A stretch of DNA of 64,000 nucleotides, taken from NCBI RefSeq assembly GCF_000003195.3, contig NC_012873.2, positions 2,255,894-2,319,893 of the forward strand, read 5' to 3'. Source of the stretch: Sorghum bicolor (Eukaryota; Streptophyta; Magnoliopsida; Poales; Poaceae). The translations under genes were made by a program, and so were the position numbers. Shown here piece by piece: positions 39,759 to 51,938 of the stretch (its first letter is position 1; each line of letters begins with the position of its first letter). The notes below the pieces were generated by a model that saw only the letters and a list, made by a program, of their open reading frames with translations, was not told the origin of the DNA and ran no database searches.

Positions 39759-42700
39759 AATCCACAGCGTAAAATGATGGATGAAATCCTCATGTACATA
39801 CAGTAGGGAGATACATAAGCGCATCTTATCTTATTATTATATACAGAACTATAGATGCTCGATCGTGGCCCATACGTACGTACTCCTATATGAAGTTTCC
39901 CGCCGCCTCACCATCCACTCACCAAGTCTGGGCCTCAATCAAAACTATATGTGAGCAAGCTAGCTTAAGGAGTTAAGCTTAGAATGTGAGCTTATCCATC
40001 GAATCTACTAGCTATTCTGTATTGTTTTTCTCTCATAATAAATCAGCGAATAATACTTTCGGCTATGACTTTTCAGCCACGCAAAACTTTAGTGTAGCCC
40101 ACCTAACGACGCATTACCAATGTAATTTTTAGTCGGGGAGAAACAAACACCATGAAAGTAAATTTTAGACGATAATTTTTTTAGTTTAATGTAACAACTG
40201 ACCTTAGGTAGTCCAAACATGCAAGAACCGTTTTTTTTTTTATAAGGAAGCAAGAACCGGTGAACCGGGAGTTAAGCATCGCGCGCGCGCGCTCTGTAGG
40301 ATTCAGTGTGTAAAGGTCCTCGCATCATAATTCTGAAATATTCATATGCTAAAGCTGTAAAGCAACATACCGTACTGTGTGGTACTAGTACAATACTACT
40401 CGTAGCTGATTACGAGGCTAAAATCAACGTCAAGTAAATCGTACGTACTGTACCCACACTATAGTACTACTCCTCCTAGACGTGCTCTGATTACGAGAGA
40501 AGAGATGACAGGATGAGGATGAATCCATCTGAAACTGCCACGGGAATGGAATCTCCGGTTGCCAACAGCCGGGTGCTACCTTCCAAAGCAGAGTTGAATT
40601 GAAAGAAAGAAATAATCCCAAATACCCAATGCCATCCATGATGCATGGTAGCTGCAACCTGCAACCGCGAATGCACTTTTTTTTTTAAAAAAAAATACAC
40701 GGCTATAACACAGACGTCTAAACATACTTAACTCATCTCTACAAACAAACGTACGCTAACCTTATCTTTAGAAACACCTCCGAAATATTGAGTCTTCATA
40801 TCTTTAAATTCACGAAGTTGTCATAGTCATCTCGCTCTTGACGAAGACATCGTATGTCTACTACTGAAAACATAGCGTCAATAAATCTTAAAATAAATTT
40901 AGAAAAACACAAAGACTCATGCTAAATTAAGGTCTTTAATTCGAGTGGACAAATTTCACAGCAAGTGACCTTGGCAACAGCAAATGCACATTTGCACTAC
41001 AGCACAGTACACTGCTAGACTACAGCAAATATTCACAGGCGAAAGAAGAAGTGGAGCGGAGTGGCGTGCAGACTGCATCGAATATTTGGTCGCGTCAGTC
41101 AGATTGTTGGTTTTCGCTTGCTTTGCCGTTTGGCGTTTGCCCCCCATTGGTTGGTTGCTTGCTTGCGGTCGGACGCGAGAGCATGTCTCCGGTCTGGTCT
41201 CCCGGAGAAGGAGAAGCAACGACCCGGGCGGGAGGTGGGGGGAACCTAGAGCAGAGCAGCTGAGCAGTAGACGAAGCAAACAAAGGCCAAATGAAGCCGT
41301 CGTCAGCGCAGGGGAATGGGACAGCAGGCCGGGGTCACGTAGGTACAGGGGCGTCCGGCTCGGCGGATGAGTCGCCGTCGGCGAGCTGAGACGGTGGTGG
41401 TGGGGGACTCGGTCGGGAGCCCCCGCCGGCCCCCGAGCCTGCAACTGCAATGCAACCCCGACGGCCCGACCGACAGCGTGCTCGCCTGCAACGATGGAAG
41501 CAAGGAGAAGCGGCCACAGGGCCAGAGACCACGCACGCAGTCGCACTCGCACGCACGCCTCCACAGGCACAGACACATCCCCAAGGGCCAAGCAGGACCA
41601 ACAAGGCCGAGACCACCGCCACAGGGTGACAGGCAGGGCGATCTGCATGCACCGTCTTCCACGCACTCACCGCGTCTTTCTTTGCAGTTTGCACCTGCAT
41701 GCATTGGACCCCCCCTCCTCCTCCTCCCTGTGTGTGTGTGTGGTGTCCCCATGGACCATGGCCATGGGCACGCCATGCCAGGGCCGCGCTTGTCTCTTCC
41801 GCGGAGAATCTCTCGGTCTCTCGGCACTTTGCCAATTGCGAGGCATGGCATGCGTGCATGCCACCACTTCTTCCTCTGTTGTTTCCTCTGAATCAAGCCT
41901 CTCTCTCACAGTCACTTTTCTCGCCCGGCCCGGCCGTGAGCAGCCGTCCCACTGATGAAACCAAGCCGCTAGCAGTAGCAACGCATGTACTGCAGGCAAT
42001 TTCTCTTCTCTTCTGTTCATCATCTCCATATGACCTACCAGGCTACCACTACCAGTACCATGATACCAGCCCACCATTTCCTTGAGAGTCCTCGTGCTCC
42101 TTCCTTCCTTCAATTCCATTCCTTTCCATCGGGGCAAGAGAAGGCTTCATACAGATACAGTGCTGCCACTTTCTCGGGCTTCGTAGGTCTGTCTCTCATG
42201 CCACATCTGCACACTGCCACTCACGCTTCTGCTGCCTGTAGTAGTATTTGTATATTCGATCCATGCACACCTTTGGGTCCTCGCAGATTTGGTTGCGCTG
42301 CGTGCCGCATGATCATGGGTGCCGGCAGATCGCCAGCCCATATCATGCGCCTTTTATTATTCTCCAATTACCCATGGCCATATACTATCTCTCAGCTGGT
42401 CTCTTCTTTTCTCACCGAGAGCCAAAAACTAACATACATTTTGACCCATGATGACACTAACACCGGTGGTAAATTCAAAGTAGTGGCATGCTTGGGATTG
42501 GGATGGGCATCCAGTCAGTCAAGGCAGGGTACGTAATCTACATTGATCTCGAGCCTCTGAAACCCAACAGTTGGGGTGCCGGCCGGCCGGGTGGTGCTGA
42601 TTATAGTGATCAAAAGCAGGATCCATCTAAAAAGACGGCGGCTACTATATACTAGTATATTGTCAGCTTAATTGTTCTCTTGACCTTGCTGCATGCATTT

Positions 42701-43481
42701 TACTGTTACTCATTAGCTAGTACGTAGTATATGCTCAGGACACTGGCCTGTCTCAACGAACAGTCACTGAACACTGAACACAGAGTGTGGGTGCCTTTCT
42801 TGTTATGTGTCGTGGCTCCTCCCCGTCACAGTACCAGTACAACGCGTACTCCTTCCTATACATCGTCTATGTTTCACCAACCGATCGAATTAAAGGATCT
42901 CAACTAGAGTTTGCTTTCAAGGACCAAGAACAAAAGTGATAAAGCGATGATACGATGCATGCCATTAACCCACAAGCAGTCGTATAATAGCTAGCCACTG
43001 CCATGATGAGATGATGATCCTATTCGCTTCTGTTCCCACTTCAATTCCCTCTCATGTTAGTACTACTCCACACCGTAATAAAGAAATGAAGGATTAATTG
43101 TAGGTCATTATATATTCTTACTTACTCCGTCTGATGAATTAGGATCGAATTGAATAATAAAAAGTGATAAAGAAATCATATAACGAGATTCCCAAAACAT
43201 GGACAGAGGTCTCTTCCCAAACACAACATTGGTCATTACTCCTTTTCTTTAATAAAATAAAATTTTATTATATAGTATCATGTTGTTATGGAAGTCCGTT
43301 TCATCAGGAGTAATTATCAAAATAGAAGTGTATCCTCCTTTGGGAGTTGGGACGGGGATCGATCAAATCAAGGCAGGGTAGTAATCATATTACACTGATT
43401 TTCGTCTGAAACAACGAAGAGTAGAGTGGCTGTGATCATAGTGATCAAAAGCAGGATCCTCCTACAAAGACGAGAACGCCT
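39759..43481. other. Gene-poor stretch with GC-rich island
   Basis: GC-rich, CT-rich and simple-sequence segments at 41000-42150 (GTGTGTGTGTGTGG at about 41729) are open in many frames on both strands. None has a family motif or a sensible exon pattern. No known grass microRNA sequence that I could recall is seen. The segment 42494-42829 is duplicated downstream (see 43341-43870). Confidence 0.4.
42494..42829 (+). repeat. Direct repeat, copy A
   Basis: It shares with copy B the blocks TCAAGGCAGGGTA, TATAGTGATCAAAAGCAGGA, ACTAGTATATTGTCAGCTT and GTGGCTCCTCC in the same order. Confidence 0.75.
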
Positions 43482-43870
43482 TAGGCCCTGTTTAGATTTG
43501 AGATTTTTTGGCCAAAGTGGTAAAAATTTTTATGGTCAGAACACGCGAAAAATTTTAGGTGTTTAGTTTGGTAAATTTTTTTCTGACACAACTTGGGCTG
43601 CATGCATTTGCAATTGTCATTGGTGGGCTTCCATGGAATTGCGTGCACAGTTGCAGCCCAAAATTTTTGCCACAAAATTTTTTGGCCCCGTTTAGTTCCT
43701 AGGCTCCAATTCCACAAAAATTTTTCTCTTTAGGCCAAAAAATTTCAAATCTATTATTATCACATACTTAATCATTAATTCTACTACTAGTATACTGTCA
43801 GCTTGACCATTTATTAGCTATAGGAACAAAGCGGGCGTGCCTTTCGTGTCTGCCGCGTGGCTCCTCGTCA
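43341..43870 (+). repeat. Direct repeat, copy B, split by a MITE
   Basis: The blocks of copy A recur (TCAAGGCAGGGTA, CATAGTGATCAAAAGCAGGA, ACTAGTATACTGTCAGCTT, GTGGCTCCTC). A MITE lies between the second and third block. Confidence 0.75.
43482..43752. mobile_element. MITE inside direct repeat copy B
   Basis: The left end GGCCCTGTTTAGATTTGAG and the right end CCAAAAAATTTCAAATCT are inverted to each other, but the outermost right bases are missing. A second MITE terminus (CCCCGTTTAGTTCCTAGG) inside suggests nesting. Confidence 0.6.
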
Positions 43871-43894
43871 GACAGTTTGAACTGGTCTTATGAA

Positions 43895-43990
43895 TCTCAT
43901 TACTTCATGATTAAACACTAATTGTTAAAAAAATAAAATTATTTTATTAGCTAAATTCAAAAAATTTCGCGAACTAAATAAGGTCTCAGA
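43895..43990 (-). mobile_element. MITE end fragment
   Basis: The blocks CATTACTTCATGATTAAACA and GCGAACTAAATAAGGTC are the terminal part of a CTTATTTAGTTCGC-type MITE. Confidence 0.45.
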
Positions 43991-44523
43991 TGCATTTGCC
44001 TGCTAGTAGGAGCAGTAGCCGCCGCTGTCGCTCGTGATGGAGACGGAGATGGGAGTACGATTGATTAGTTCACGGGCCGGGGGCCGGGAGCATGCATGGT
44101 TAGCGGCCGTGGCAACTGACGACGGGCCGGGGGGTATCGTAGGGTAATAAGGCTAGCGGTTAGGCACATAATCACGCAGGAGAGGAGAGGAGAGGAGGAG
44201 AAGCAGAAGCAGATGCTCCGTCTGCATCATCATCATCATGCATCAGATCGATGGGGCCACGATCCATGGATCGACGACGACCACCGGTGCATGGAACGAC
44301 ATGCAGATGCATGCAGGACGACGATTTTTGGCGGCATCTATCTCTGCATGCATGATTATTATTACGTGCCCGCTGGTCCTGGACTGGACTGATCCTGCTG
44401 GTAGCTTCATGCATGGCTAGTCGCATTGCTTTGACAAATTGACATGCTGCTAGTATGCTATTGCTATGGTATGGTAGGCTAGCCATTTTGTATGTAGCTA
44501 GACAAAAATGGTTTTGCATTAAG

Positions 44524-44582
44524 ATATGTGTTTGTAGACTCTCAAAGCGAATTCATGAGTGTGAAAGTGAGAGCACATGCCA
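44524..44582 (+). repeat. Single diverged arm related to the fold-back at 59847-60000
   Basis: The run contains ATATGTGTTTG, CTCTCAAAGCGAAT and GTGAGAGCACATGCC in the same order as the right arm of the fold-back (ATATGTGTTTG, TTCTCAAAGCGAAT, GTGAGGGCATATGTCC). It indicates a dispersed repeat family. Confidence 0.6.
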
Positions 44583-44607
44583 AGTGTAAAATAAACTTTA
44601 CCGTAGC

Positions 44608-45153
44608 GGGCCTTGTTTAGTTCGCAAAAATTTTCAAGATTCTCCATCACATCGAATCTTTGGTCGCATGCATGAAACATTAAATATAGATAAAAATAAA
44701 AACTAATTACACAGTTTATCTATAATTTGTGAGATGAATCTTTTGAGCCTAGTTACTCTATGATTGGACAATGCTTGTCAAATAAAAACGAAAATGCTAC
44801 GCGGAGGTTGTCTTTGCCGAGAGCCTGGAGTTGCCCTCGGCAAAGGTCACCTCTTTGCCGAGAGCCTAACGGCGCGGCTCTCGGCAAAGGTGACGACTAG
44901 GGCAGCCGTTCACGGCACGGCATCTTTGCCGAGGGCTTGCCTTTTCCGAGAGCTAAGCTCTCGGCAAAGCTGGCCTTTGCCTAGAGCCCCTCTTTGCCGA
45001 GAGCCTGGCCGTCGGCAAAGGCTCTTTGCCGAGAGGATGGCAGGGCTCTCGGCAAAGGCTGTCTTTGCCGAGGGTCTGGCTCTCGGCAAAGCAGGACCCT
45101 CGGCAAAGCTCGCGTTTCCTGTAGTGACGGTAGCTAAAATCCAAAAATTTTGC
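44608..45153 (+). mobile_element. MITE of the GCCTTGTTTAGTTC family interrupted by a mini-CACTA element
   Basis: The left part, 44608-44801, begins GGGCCTTGTTTAGTTCGC and carries all family blocks up to AAAATGCTACG. The right part, ACGGTAGCTAAAATCC and on to AAAATTTTGC, resumes at 45127. Removing 44802-45126 and one ACG gives the unbroken family consensus. The right terminus is truncated. Confidence 0.8.
44802..45126 (-). mobile_element. Mini-CACTA element made of CTTTGCCGAGAG motifs
   Basis: On the minus strand it starts CACTACAGGAAACGCGAGC, a CACTA-type terminus, followed by many copies of CTTTGCCGAG(A/G)G in both orientations. These look like subterminal transposase-binding repeats. A 3-bp ACG duplication flanks it (44799-44801, 45127-45129). 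The opposite terminus lacks the first eight or so bases. It has no coding capacity; the open frames here are artefacts. Confidence 0.85.
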
Positions 45154-45893
45154 AAGCGTACGCATGCATTGACGATGCATGGCGATTTGGGAAGGTGACA
45201 AATAGGCATCCAATCCAATCCATGCCCCGCGCCGCGCGGTTGAGTACGTTACGTACGTGTGTGGTGGTCTAGTGGTGGTGTGTTATTATCCGTCCATCAT
45301 CAGTCCTTGGCGGATGGAGCCGTCACATGCACACGCACTGTTGCACCGGATGGTCCGAGAGCTACTGGGCGGAACAGCCGAACAAGGAGGACCTGCCGTC
45401 CAGATCGGTACTCCTAGAGTAGGCCTGCCTGCATGCCATTGCCATGCATGCATTTCGGAGCTGTTTGCATTGCATGCACCCCCGGTCGATCGCCTGTTTG
45501 AACGGACGGCTCAGATGTAGTATCGTTCGTAGCTTCGGGATTGGTGGCCTGCTGGTCCCTTCCTTGCTTGAGCAAGCTCGAGACTGCATGTTGTTTTTTT
45601 ACAAGAACGGATGTTTATTACTAGTACCCAACAACCAACAGATGTTTTCGAGAGAGAGAGAGAGGAACGTAGGTCGCCGGACTAAAAAAAACTTTTGTTG
45701 TAGAAAAAAAAAGGAAATAGCAGCACAATGAGCAGATTAACAGAATCCATACAGTAGTACCGGCCAGTAGGGAACTGAGAGTTGGACTGTGAGAAGGTAA
45801 AGGGAGATTCCACAGCATCATTGCCAAACTATCAAATTTTGATTACAGGGGAATCCCGTCACGTACGGTCTCACCTGCTGAGACCTGTCTATG

Positions 45894-46216
45894 GCCCTGT
45901 TTAGTTCCCCACCCAAATTTTTTTCATCCATTCCATCGAATCTTTGTACCCATACATGGAACATTAAATGTAGATAAAAAAATAAACTAATTACACAGTT
46001 TAGTTAAGAATCGCGAGACGAATCTTTTAAACCTAGTTACTCCATGATTAGCCTTAAGTGCTACAGTAATCCACATATGCTAATGACAGATTAATTATGC
46101 TTAATAAATTTGTCTTGCAGTTTCCTGACGAGCTATATAATTTGTTTTTTATTAGTTTCTAAAAACCCATCCCGACATCCTTCCGACACATCCGATGTGA
46201 CACCCAAAAAAATTTT
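45894..46216 (+). mobile_element. MITE, GGCCCTGTTTAGTTCCCC type
   Basis: It runs from GGCCCTGTTTAGTTCCCCAC through ACTCCATGATTAGCCTTAAG and CTTAATAAATTTGTCTTGCA to GATGTGACACCCAAAAAAAT. This is a longer relative of the GCCTTGTTTAGTTC family. The right inverted end is not intact. Confidence 0.65.
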
Positions 46217-49200
46217 GATTGCCAATGCCTATATATCTGGAATCTCTATCTTGTCACTGGCTTCATCATTCGTACAGCGTGAGCCTGAGCCGCCCAGCTA
46301 GCTTAGCCGGCTTGCCTGGATAAGCTCCGGCGGGCTCGGGCCCGCCCGTGCCCGTCCTTTGGTGGGCCCTAGACACGAGACTGGTGCTGTCGGGTGGAGT
46401 TTGGGTTTGGGTCCCTGGAAGACGGATGGAGGACCCGGCCATCATCCTCTCACCGAGCGATACGGTTGCCAAGTTCTCGGTGTGTGTGTGTGTGCGCGCG
46501 CCTGGCGTCTGCTCCCCACTACGCACGTCGCCCCATGCAACACGACGCAGTCGGGTGGGGTCTGGCCGTCGTCGCCTCCGCCTCCGCCTCCCCCGTCGCC
46601 GGGCCTCCGATCCATGCAACTGCAATGTGCAATTTGCGAACAGCGATGGGCTCCGGCCGTACTGGGGCCGTGCCGCCCGCGAAAGCGACGCTGTCTGCCA
46701 TCCCCATCCCCATCCACTGTGGCTCCCTTTGGCCCTTGCTGTTGGCTGCCGCTGTGCCTCCTGTCGTCTGCTCCTCCTCTGGCCTCTGCTGCACTCGCTC
46801 GCACAGACGCACCGCGGCACAACGCAGAACGCAGCGCAGAGCGCGGCACGCCTTCTCCGTGACAACCAACCTGCCGGTGGCCTCAGCCGGGACGGGACCG
46901 AACCATCGACGCCGACGCCGAGGCGGACCACACCGGACCGGACCGGACCGGACCACACCGCGTGTCTAGCTCATTCCTGTTCCCGTGCCATGCGGATGCG
47001 GATCGTCGCGTGTTCATAGAGTATGTAATCTCTTTTCCAACGTCGGTGGTCGCTACCAAGCAGCTGTACTAGGTTGGGTTCCCTGACTTCCGTCACACTC
47101 CAACAACCTTTCCTTTGCCTCTCCATTCTCGTCAACATCTATATTTCTGCTTTTTCAGAGACGTTTTGGTATTTTAGCTTCAGCATTGATTTCCATACTA
47201 GTAGTTTCTAAAAATACACCATCTAATAATTTGGGATACGGGGAGTAGTACTACTTATCTAATGGATCGTCGGACTAATCAAGGCTTGGTTCAAATTAGC
47301 AACCTCATGTGCGTAGCTAGTATTTATGTTTGGATAGACTAAAACTAATTTCCGTGTTATTAGTATATTTTGATTTAATGGACCTAGCTGGTTATGGAGT
47401 CATAAAAACTAATCCAATCCATACTTACAACATGCATATACCAGGTAGTTAGTATACTATATATACTAGTAGACTAGTAGATAACAACGAGTATAATTAT
47501 AATACGAGTGCCAACCCGTACTCCATGTCATGAGCACCTCATGTGCGCTGCGCTGCGCTCTCACGAGCCGCTGAACCTGACGAAACGAGTGCGGCTGACT
47601 GAGCACTGCTAGCTGCTTTCGATTTGCGTGGCTTTTTGCCTTTTTTTCTCTCTCTCTTTTCTCCTCCGCTCTGCGCCCCCTCCCTCCTTTGTTTCCTCTG
47701 AATCTAATGATCTCTGCCTGCCTGCTGCTTTATTTGCCCTTCTTCTTTATTATCTCATCTAATGGTAATGGAGAGTGATGTCTGACCTCCTGCTGCATTC
47801 CTTGCTTTATTATTATTGTTATTATATATACGTGTCCTTCAACTCCTCCCAGCAAATATTAGTTAGTTAGGATTTCCCGTCCTACCACCTTTGCCTCATG
47901 TACGTACTACGTGAGTCGTGACCATGGATTCTCTGTGCGCCAATTGCCGGCCTTTTCTATGCCCTTTGGTCAGCTCACACACACTTGTCTTTTCTTTTCT
48001 TTTATTTTTCAGATAATATAATGACCTGTCCAATGTGCTTATTTGAGGTTCTTTAAATTAGGAGAAAATTCAGCTCCCATTCCCATAACCGTTCACATCA
48101 CAATTAGAACTTTGAAATCATAGTCCATGCGCCCTTTACATTCCTCAAAACTTCCACACAACTCTTTTTTTTTTTTTGAGGAAATCATCTTTTCCATGAT
48201 CCTCAAGCAATAAATATTTGTGGTTTAGCCTTGACCAACTATTCTTGTTGCTTGTTGGGTCAACAAACTAAACCCAAACATGCATAGAGTATGAAGCAAT
48301 GGTGACGTGTCCAATCCACCGCCCACGCACTCCCTTCAATTCACCACCTTTTATTCCACTAGCAGCAGCTATATATCCTGTAGTGTTAGTTTATATCATC
48401 CTAATTATATAGGAGTAGTAGCATCATGAGACACACATTGGGATCCATCATAAAGCCATCAGCCGTAGAGGATCTCTCCACCCCTTAACACCAACACATG
48501 CATGCATTGCCCTACAAAGATCGCCTTCCCCTGTGCCACTCATCATGACCATCATCACACCCTCTCTCTTCTGTTTGCTACCCCCCCCCCCCTTTCTAAT
48601 TAATTGCACCACACAGTTAATTCAAAAAGTTAGTAACAACAGCCCCTTGGTTAGCCAATTACCTAATTTTCCTAGCCATGCATCTGCTTGGCAATCTTGT
48701 CATGCCCAATTCAGAAGTCCATGCAGTGCAGGACCCAAAGAATCATCATCATCATCATGGATTCATGCAGATGCATAGCACCTTCTGGTCTTGCTTGCTG
48801 CGATCTTGCCTGCCTGTGCTGTGCCTGGCTGTGGTGCTGACGTGTGACGAACATGGACGACAGAGATGATGCCACCTCAGCAGCAGCGTGCATGCATGCA
48901 TGCAAGCAAGAGGACAAGCCAGTCATTGGGCACTCGAGCACGGCCCGTCGTCGCCCGGTCGCCGTATTGCAAACGCCAACTGCCCTCTCCGTTCCGTTGC
49001 CCATGTCTGCATCTGGTACCTATATATGCTCGGTCTCGGTCTCAGTCACTAGGTTGTTATTATAGTACTAAACATGCAGCATGCTAACAAATTAAACCCC
49101 TCGTCAAAACTGCATGATTAAGGCTAGGATAGGCTAGCAGTAATGCTGGCTAATCTGTACTCACGTACATCTTTGTCAAACGCCAGTATCATTCTTGCAT

Positions 49201-49228
49201 GCATGGCCCATTTCAGGATCTCTTTTGG

Positions 49229-49260
<32 letters not shown>

Positions 49261-50389
49261 ATATTTATAGCACGATCTGTTCCCTCTCTTGATTTGTTGC
49301 TAGAGGAGTATAGAGTAGGGTTATGGATCTAGAAGACGGAGGATATATGATACTCCTACATTGATACCTCATACTCCCTTGGTGGTGATCTTATCTGCTG
49401 GACTGGTGCTGGGTTTAGGCATATTCCAAGCCTTGGCCGGCAAGGCTTCCCTGTTCTGCTACATGCTGTGTTGTGTTGTGTTGGAGAAGAGAAATCACCT
49501 TTCCTCCCAAGATTCCTCTCACAGAATAAATATAATGGGTAAAAGTCGGTTGCTGTTGGACCAGTGGTTACTATGCAAAGATAACAGTTGTTTGATTCTG
49601 CGGTGAAAAGCAGGGAAATGCAAGTTTTGACACAAAAAGGCAGCAACTGGATTGATGGTTACCATGCTCCTCTAATGAAATACGGATAGAGTTTTTTTTT
49701 TTGTGTGTGTGTGCAAGAACAGGCAGTCTTCCCTTGGAATCCATAGAAGGAAATCCAGATTAACCCCAGAGCAGGCCGGTCAATGAGTCAATACAATTCT
49801 CAGTCAAGGAAAAAGTAAAGTAAAAAAAAAGGGAGCTTTTTCCCCTTTCCCAATTCCCATGTGTACTAGTACGTTCACTCTCCTGTCCCCTCCTCCATTT
49901 GCTGGCTGTTTCCTTGAATTTCCGGTGAAACAGCTGTGCTCTGTGGAGTGACCGCAAAACCAGGCTACTACTCCGGTGTGAAGGGTTTGAAAAGACGCTC
50001 CCGGTTCTTGTTCTTGCATGGAAAAGTACCGTAACTGCCCCACAGCCATCACGGACCGCGTCGGTGCTTGCCGAGCTGCCTGCATGGCGTCGCCCTTGCC
50101 CTGTTGGTTTGCCGACGAGGATTTGACGGGTGGAAAAGCAGCCGCCTTGGTTCCCGTTCCAGCCTACCAGGTCACCTCCTCCACCCCTCGCATGCCATGC
50201 AATGCAATTGCTGTGCAACGCAGGATGCAGTGCAGCAGAGGAAAGAAAGGCCGAAAGAGACGCCGAGACGGGCCCCAGGCTCTGACCCTGGTCAATCCGA
50301 AAGCTACCACTGCTCTGCTCTGTAGCTGTGTAGCTGTACGCTTGTACTGCCTGCCCCCCCCCACCCCCACCCCCCCCAATGGCACTTGG
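46217..50389. other. Gene-poor stretch
   Basis: A GC-rich island at 46270-47020 is open in several frames on both strands, without any domain or splice logic. The rest is mixed sequence with CAT/ATC repeats (about 48747) and C-runs (48583-48595, 50344-50375). I find no gene. Confidence 0.4.
49231..49264 (+). repeat. (AT)n(GT)n compound microsatellite
   Basis: An ATATATATATATATAT run changes into GTGTGTGTGTGTGTGT. Confidence 0.85.
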
Positions 50390-50602
50390 GCCTTTAGTTC
50401 CGAAAAGTGCGTACCACTTTCGTTTTTTTATAAATATTATCCAATCAAGTAACTAGGATCAAAAGATTGGTCTCGTGATTTACAGCTAAACTGTATAATT
50501 AGATTTTATTTTCGTCTATATTTAATATTTCATGCATGTGTCACAAGATTCGATGTGACGGGGAATCTTGAAAACTTTTTGGTTTTCAGGGTGAACTAAG
50601 GC
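50390..50602 (-). mobile_element. MITE of the GCCTTGTTTAGTTC family, reverse copy of an inverted pair
   Basis: On the minus strand it starts GGCCTTAGTTCACCCTG and carries the blocks CCCCGTCACATCGAATCTTG and TTAAATATAGACGAAAATAA. Its terminus touches that of the next copy. Confidence 0.75.
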
Positions 50603-50842
50603 CTTGTTTAGTTCCCAAAAATTTTGCAAAAATTTTTCAGATTTTCCGTCACATCGAATCTTTAGACGTATGCATGGAGTATTAAATATAGATGAAAATA
50701 AAAACTAATTGCACAGTTTAGTCGGAATTGACGAAACAAATCTTTTGAGCCTAGTTAGTCTATAATTGGACAATATTTGTCAAATACAAACAAAAGTGCT
50801 ACTATTTCTATTTTGCAAAAAAATTTGGAAGTAAACAAGGCT
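50600..50842 (+). mobile_element. MITE of the GCCTTGTTTAGTTC family, forward copy of an inverted pair
   Basis: It begins GGCCTTGTTTAGTTCCC, carries CCGTCACATCGAATCTTTAG and GCATGGAGTATTAAATATAG, and ends GTAAACAAGGC. Both inverted ends are present. Confidence 0.8.
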
Positions 50843-51000
50843 TTGCAATGCGAGAGCTGGGAGCCATGCCATGGCCCCTCTCACAAGCCAAACCACTCTC
50901 GAAGGAATCACCCACCCAGACAGGCAAATCACACACACACACACACAGAAGAAACAGGGGCATTGCATTGCTTGGTTGATTGTGGCAAGGGAGATTCTTC

Positions 51001-51030
51001 TAATTCTAATTCTAATTCTAATTCTAAATC
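51001..51030 (+). repeat. (AATTCT)n hexanucleotide repeat
   Basis: About five units of TAATTC in the promoter region of the membrane-protein gene. Confidence 0.8.
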
Positions 51031-51151
51031 TAATCCTACAGTGCGTGAGTAGATAAACAAATGGAAGAGAGAGAGAGAGAGAGACGCGACATGAGAAGAT
51101 TATGAGACGGTGTCCCCATCCACATGTCTGTATGGTCGGTATACAGACGAG

Positions 51152-51158
51152 TATATAA
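51152..51158 (+). promoter_or_regulatory. Candidate TATA box of the membrane-protein gene
   Basis: TATATAA is followed by a CT-rich region. If used, transcription would start near 51185 and the leader would be about 750 nt or contain an intron. Confidence 0.5.
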
Positions 51159-51938
51159 ACTCCCCCGAGCGAGAGCGAGAGATTTCCCTCCAAAGGTAGA
51201 AGAAGCAAAGCATCTCATTCCCCAGGCCCGGCCAGGCCACCCCCCCCTCTACTTTTGTAGCTTTCCCATTCCCCCTCTTGCGTGCAAGCATCTTCCCCGC
51301 TCCATCTCCATCTTGTTTAATCCCCCTCCTAGCTCTCGTGATCTTGGCCGATCGAGCTCCTTCTTCTACCGCGTCGTTCCCTGTCTGTTCGTTTCCGTCG
51401 CGCGGGGCGCCGCGGTTGCTTGCCTTGCTTACCTTGCCGAGAGATCGTGATCGTGATCGTGAGCAGTGCGTGACCCGGCCACCCTGCTTGGCGTCTTCCG
51501 GAGGCCGGGGGCCGCGGCGGCCGTTGCTGTTTATTCGTCCGTTTCCCATCAATGCACTCCTCCCTTGCCTCCGCTGCATGCAATCCGTGTGTGTGAGTGC
51601 TCGCCGGCGTTGGTTTCGTGCGTCGCCTGCCTGTCGTCCTCACCGCAACGCCCTCCCCTCCCCGCCGCGCTCGTCGCAGCAACTAGCATTGCCTGCTTCT
51701 CCTTCCGCTACAAGAATCTGAGGAGCACCCCTCCCTCCTCCCTCGCTGTTCCCCCAGGCCCCAGCTCCCTCCTTTCTCGACAGAAGAGTGTTTCGTCTGC
51801 GCATTGCTCCGACCGACCGAGGAGCACAGCCATTGCCGCGTTCGCTTCGCTCGCGCGCGCCACGGTTCATGCTCCAGTCGCCGCCGGCTGCTCTCGGAGT
51901 CGGAGGCGGGTAGCTAGCTAGCTAGCTAACGGCGGGGC

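Noticed and set aside
41303..42140. Overlapping ORFs of 130-200 residues
   Set aside because: Open frames on both strands follow from CT- and GC-rich sequence. No domain or exon structure is visible.
44764..45218. ORFs of 85-145 residues rich in SRQR/LCRE-type repeats
   Set aside because: They translate the CTTTGCCGAGAG repeats of the mini-CACTA element and are not genes.
46266..47019. ORFs up to 230 residues on both strands
   Set aside because: Composition-driven: all six frames are long, with no family match and no TATA box, leader or intron pattern.
48700..48780. CAT-rich hairpin-like sequence considered as a microRNA172-type precursor
   Set aside because: The mature microRNA sequence is not present; it is only an ATC simple repeat.
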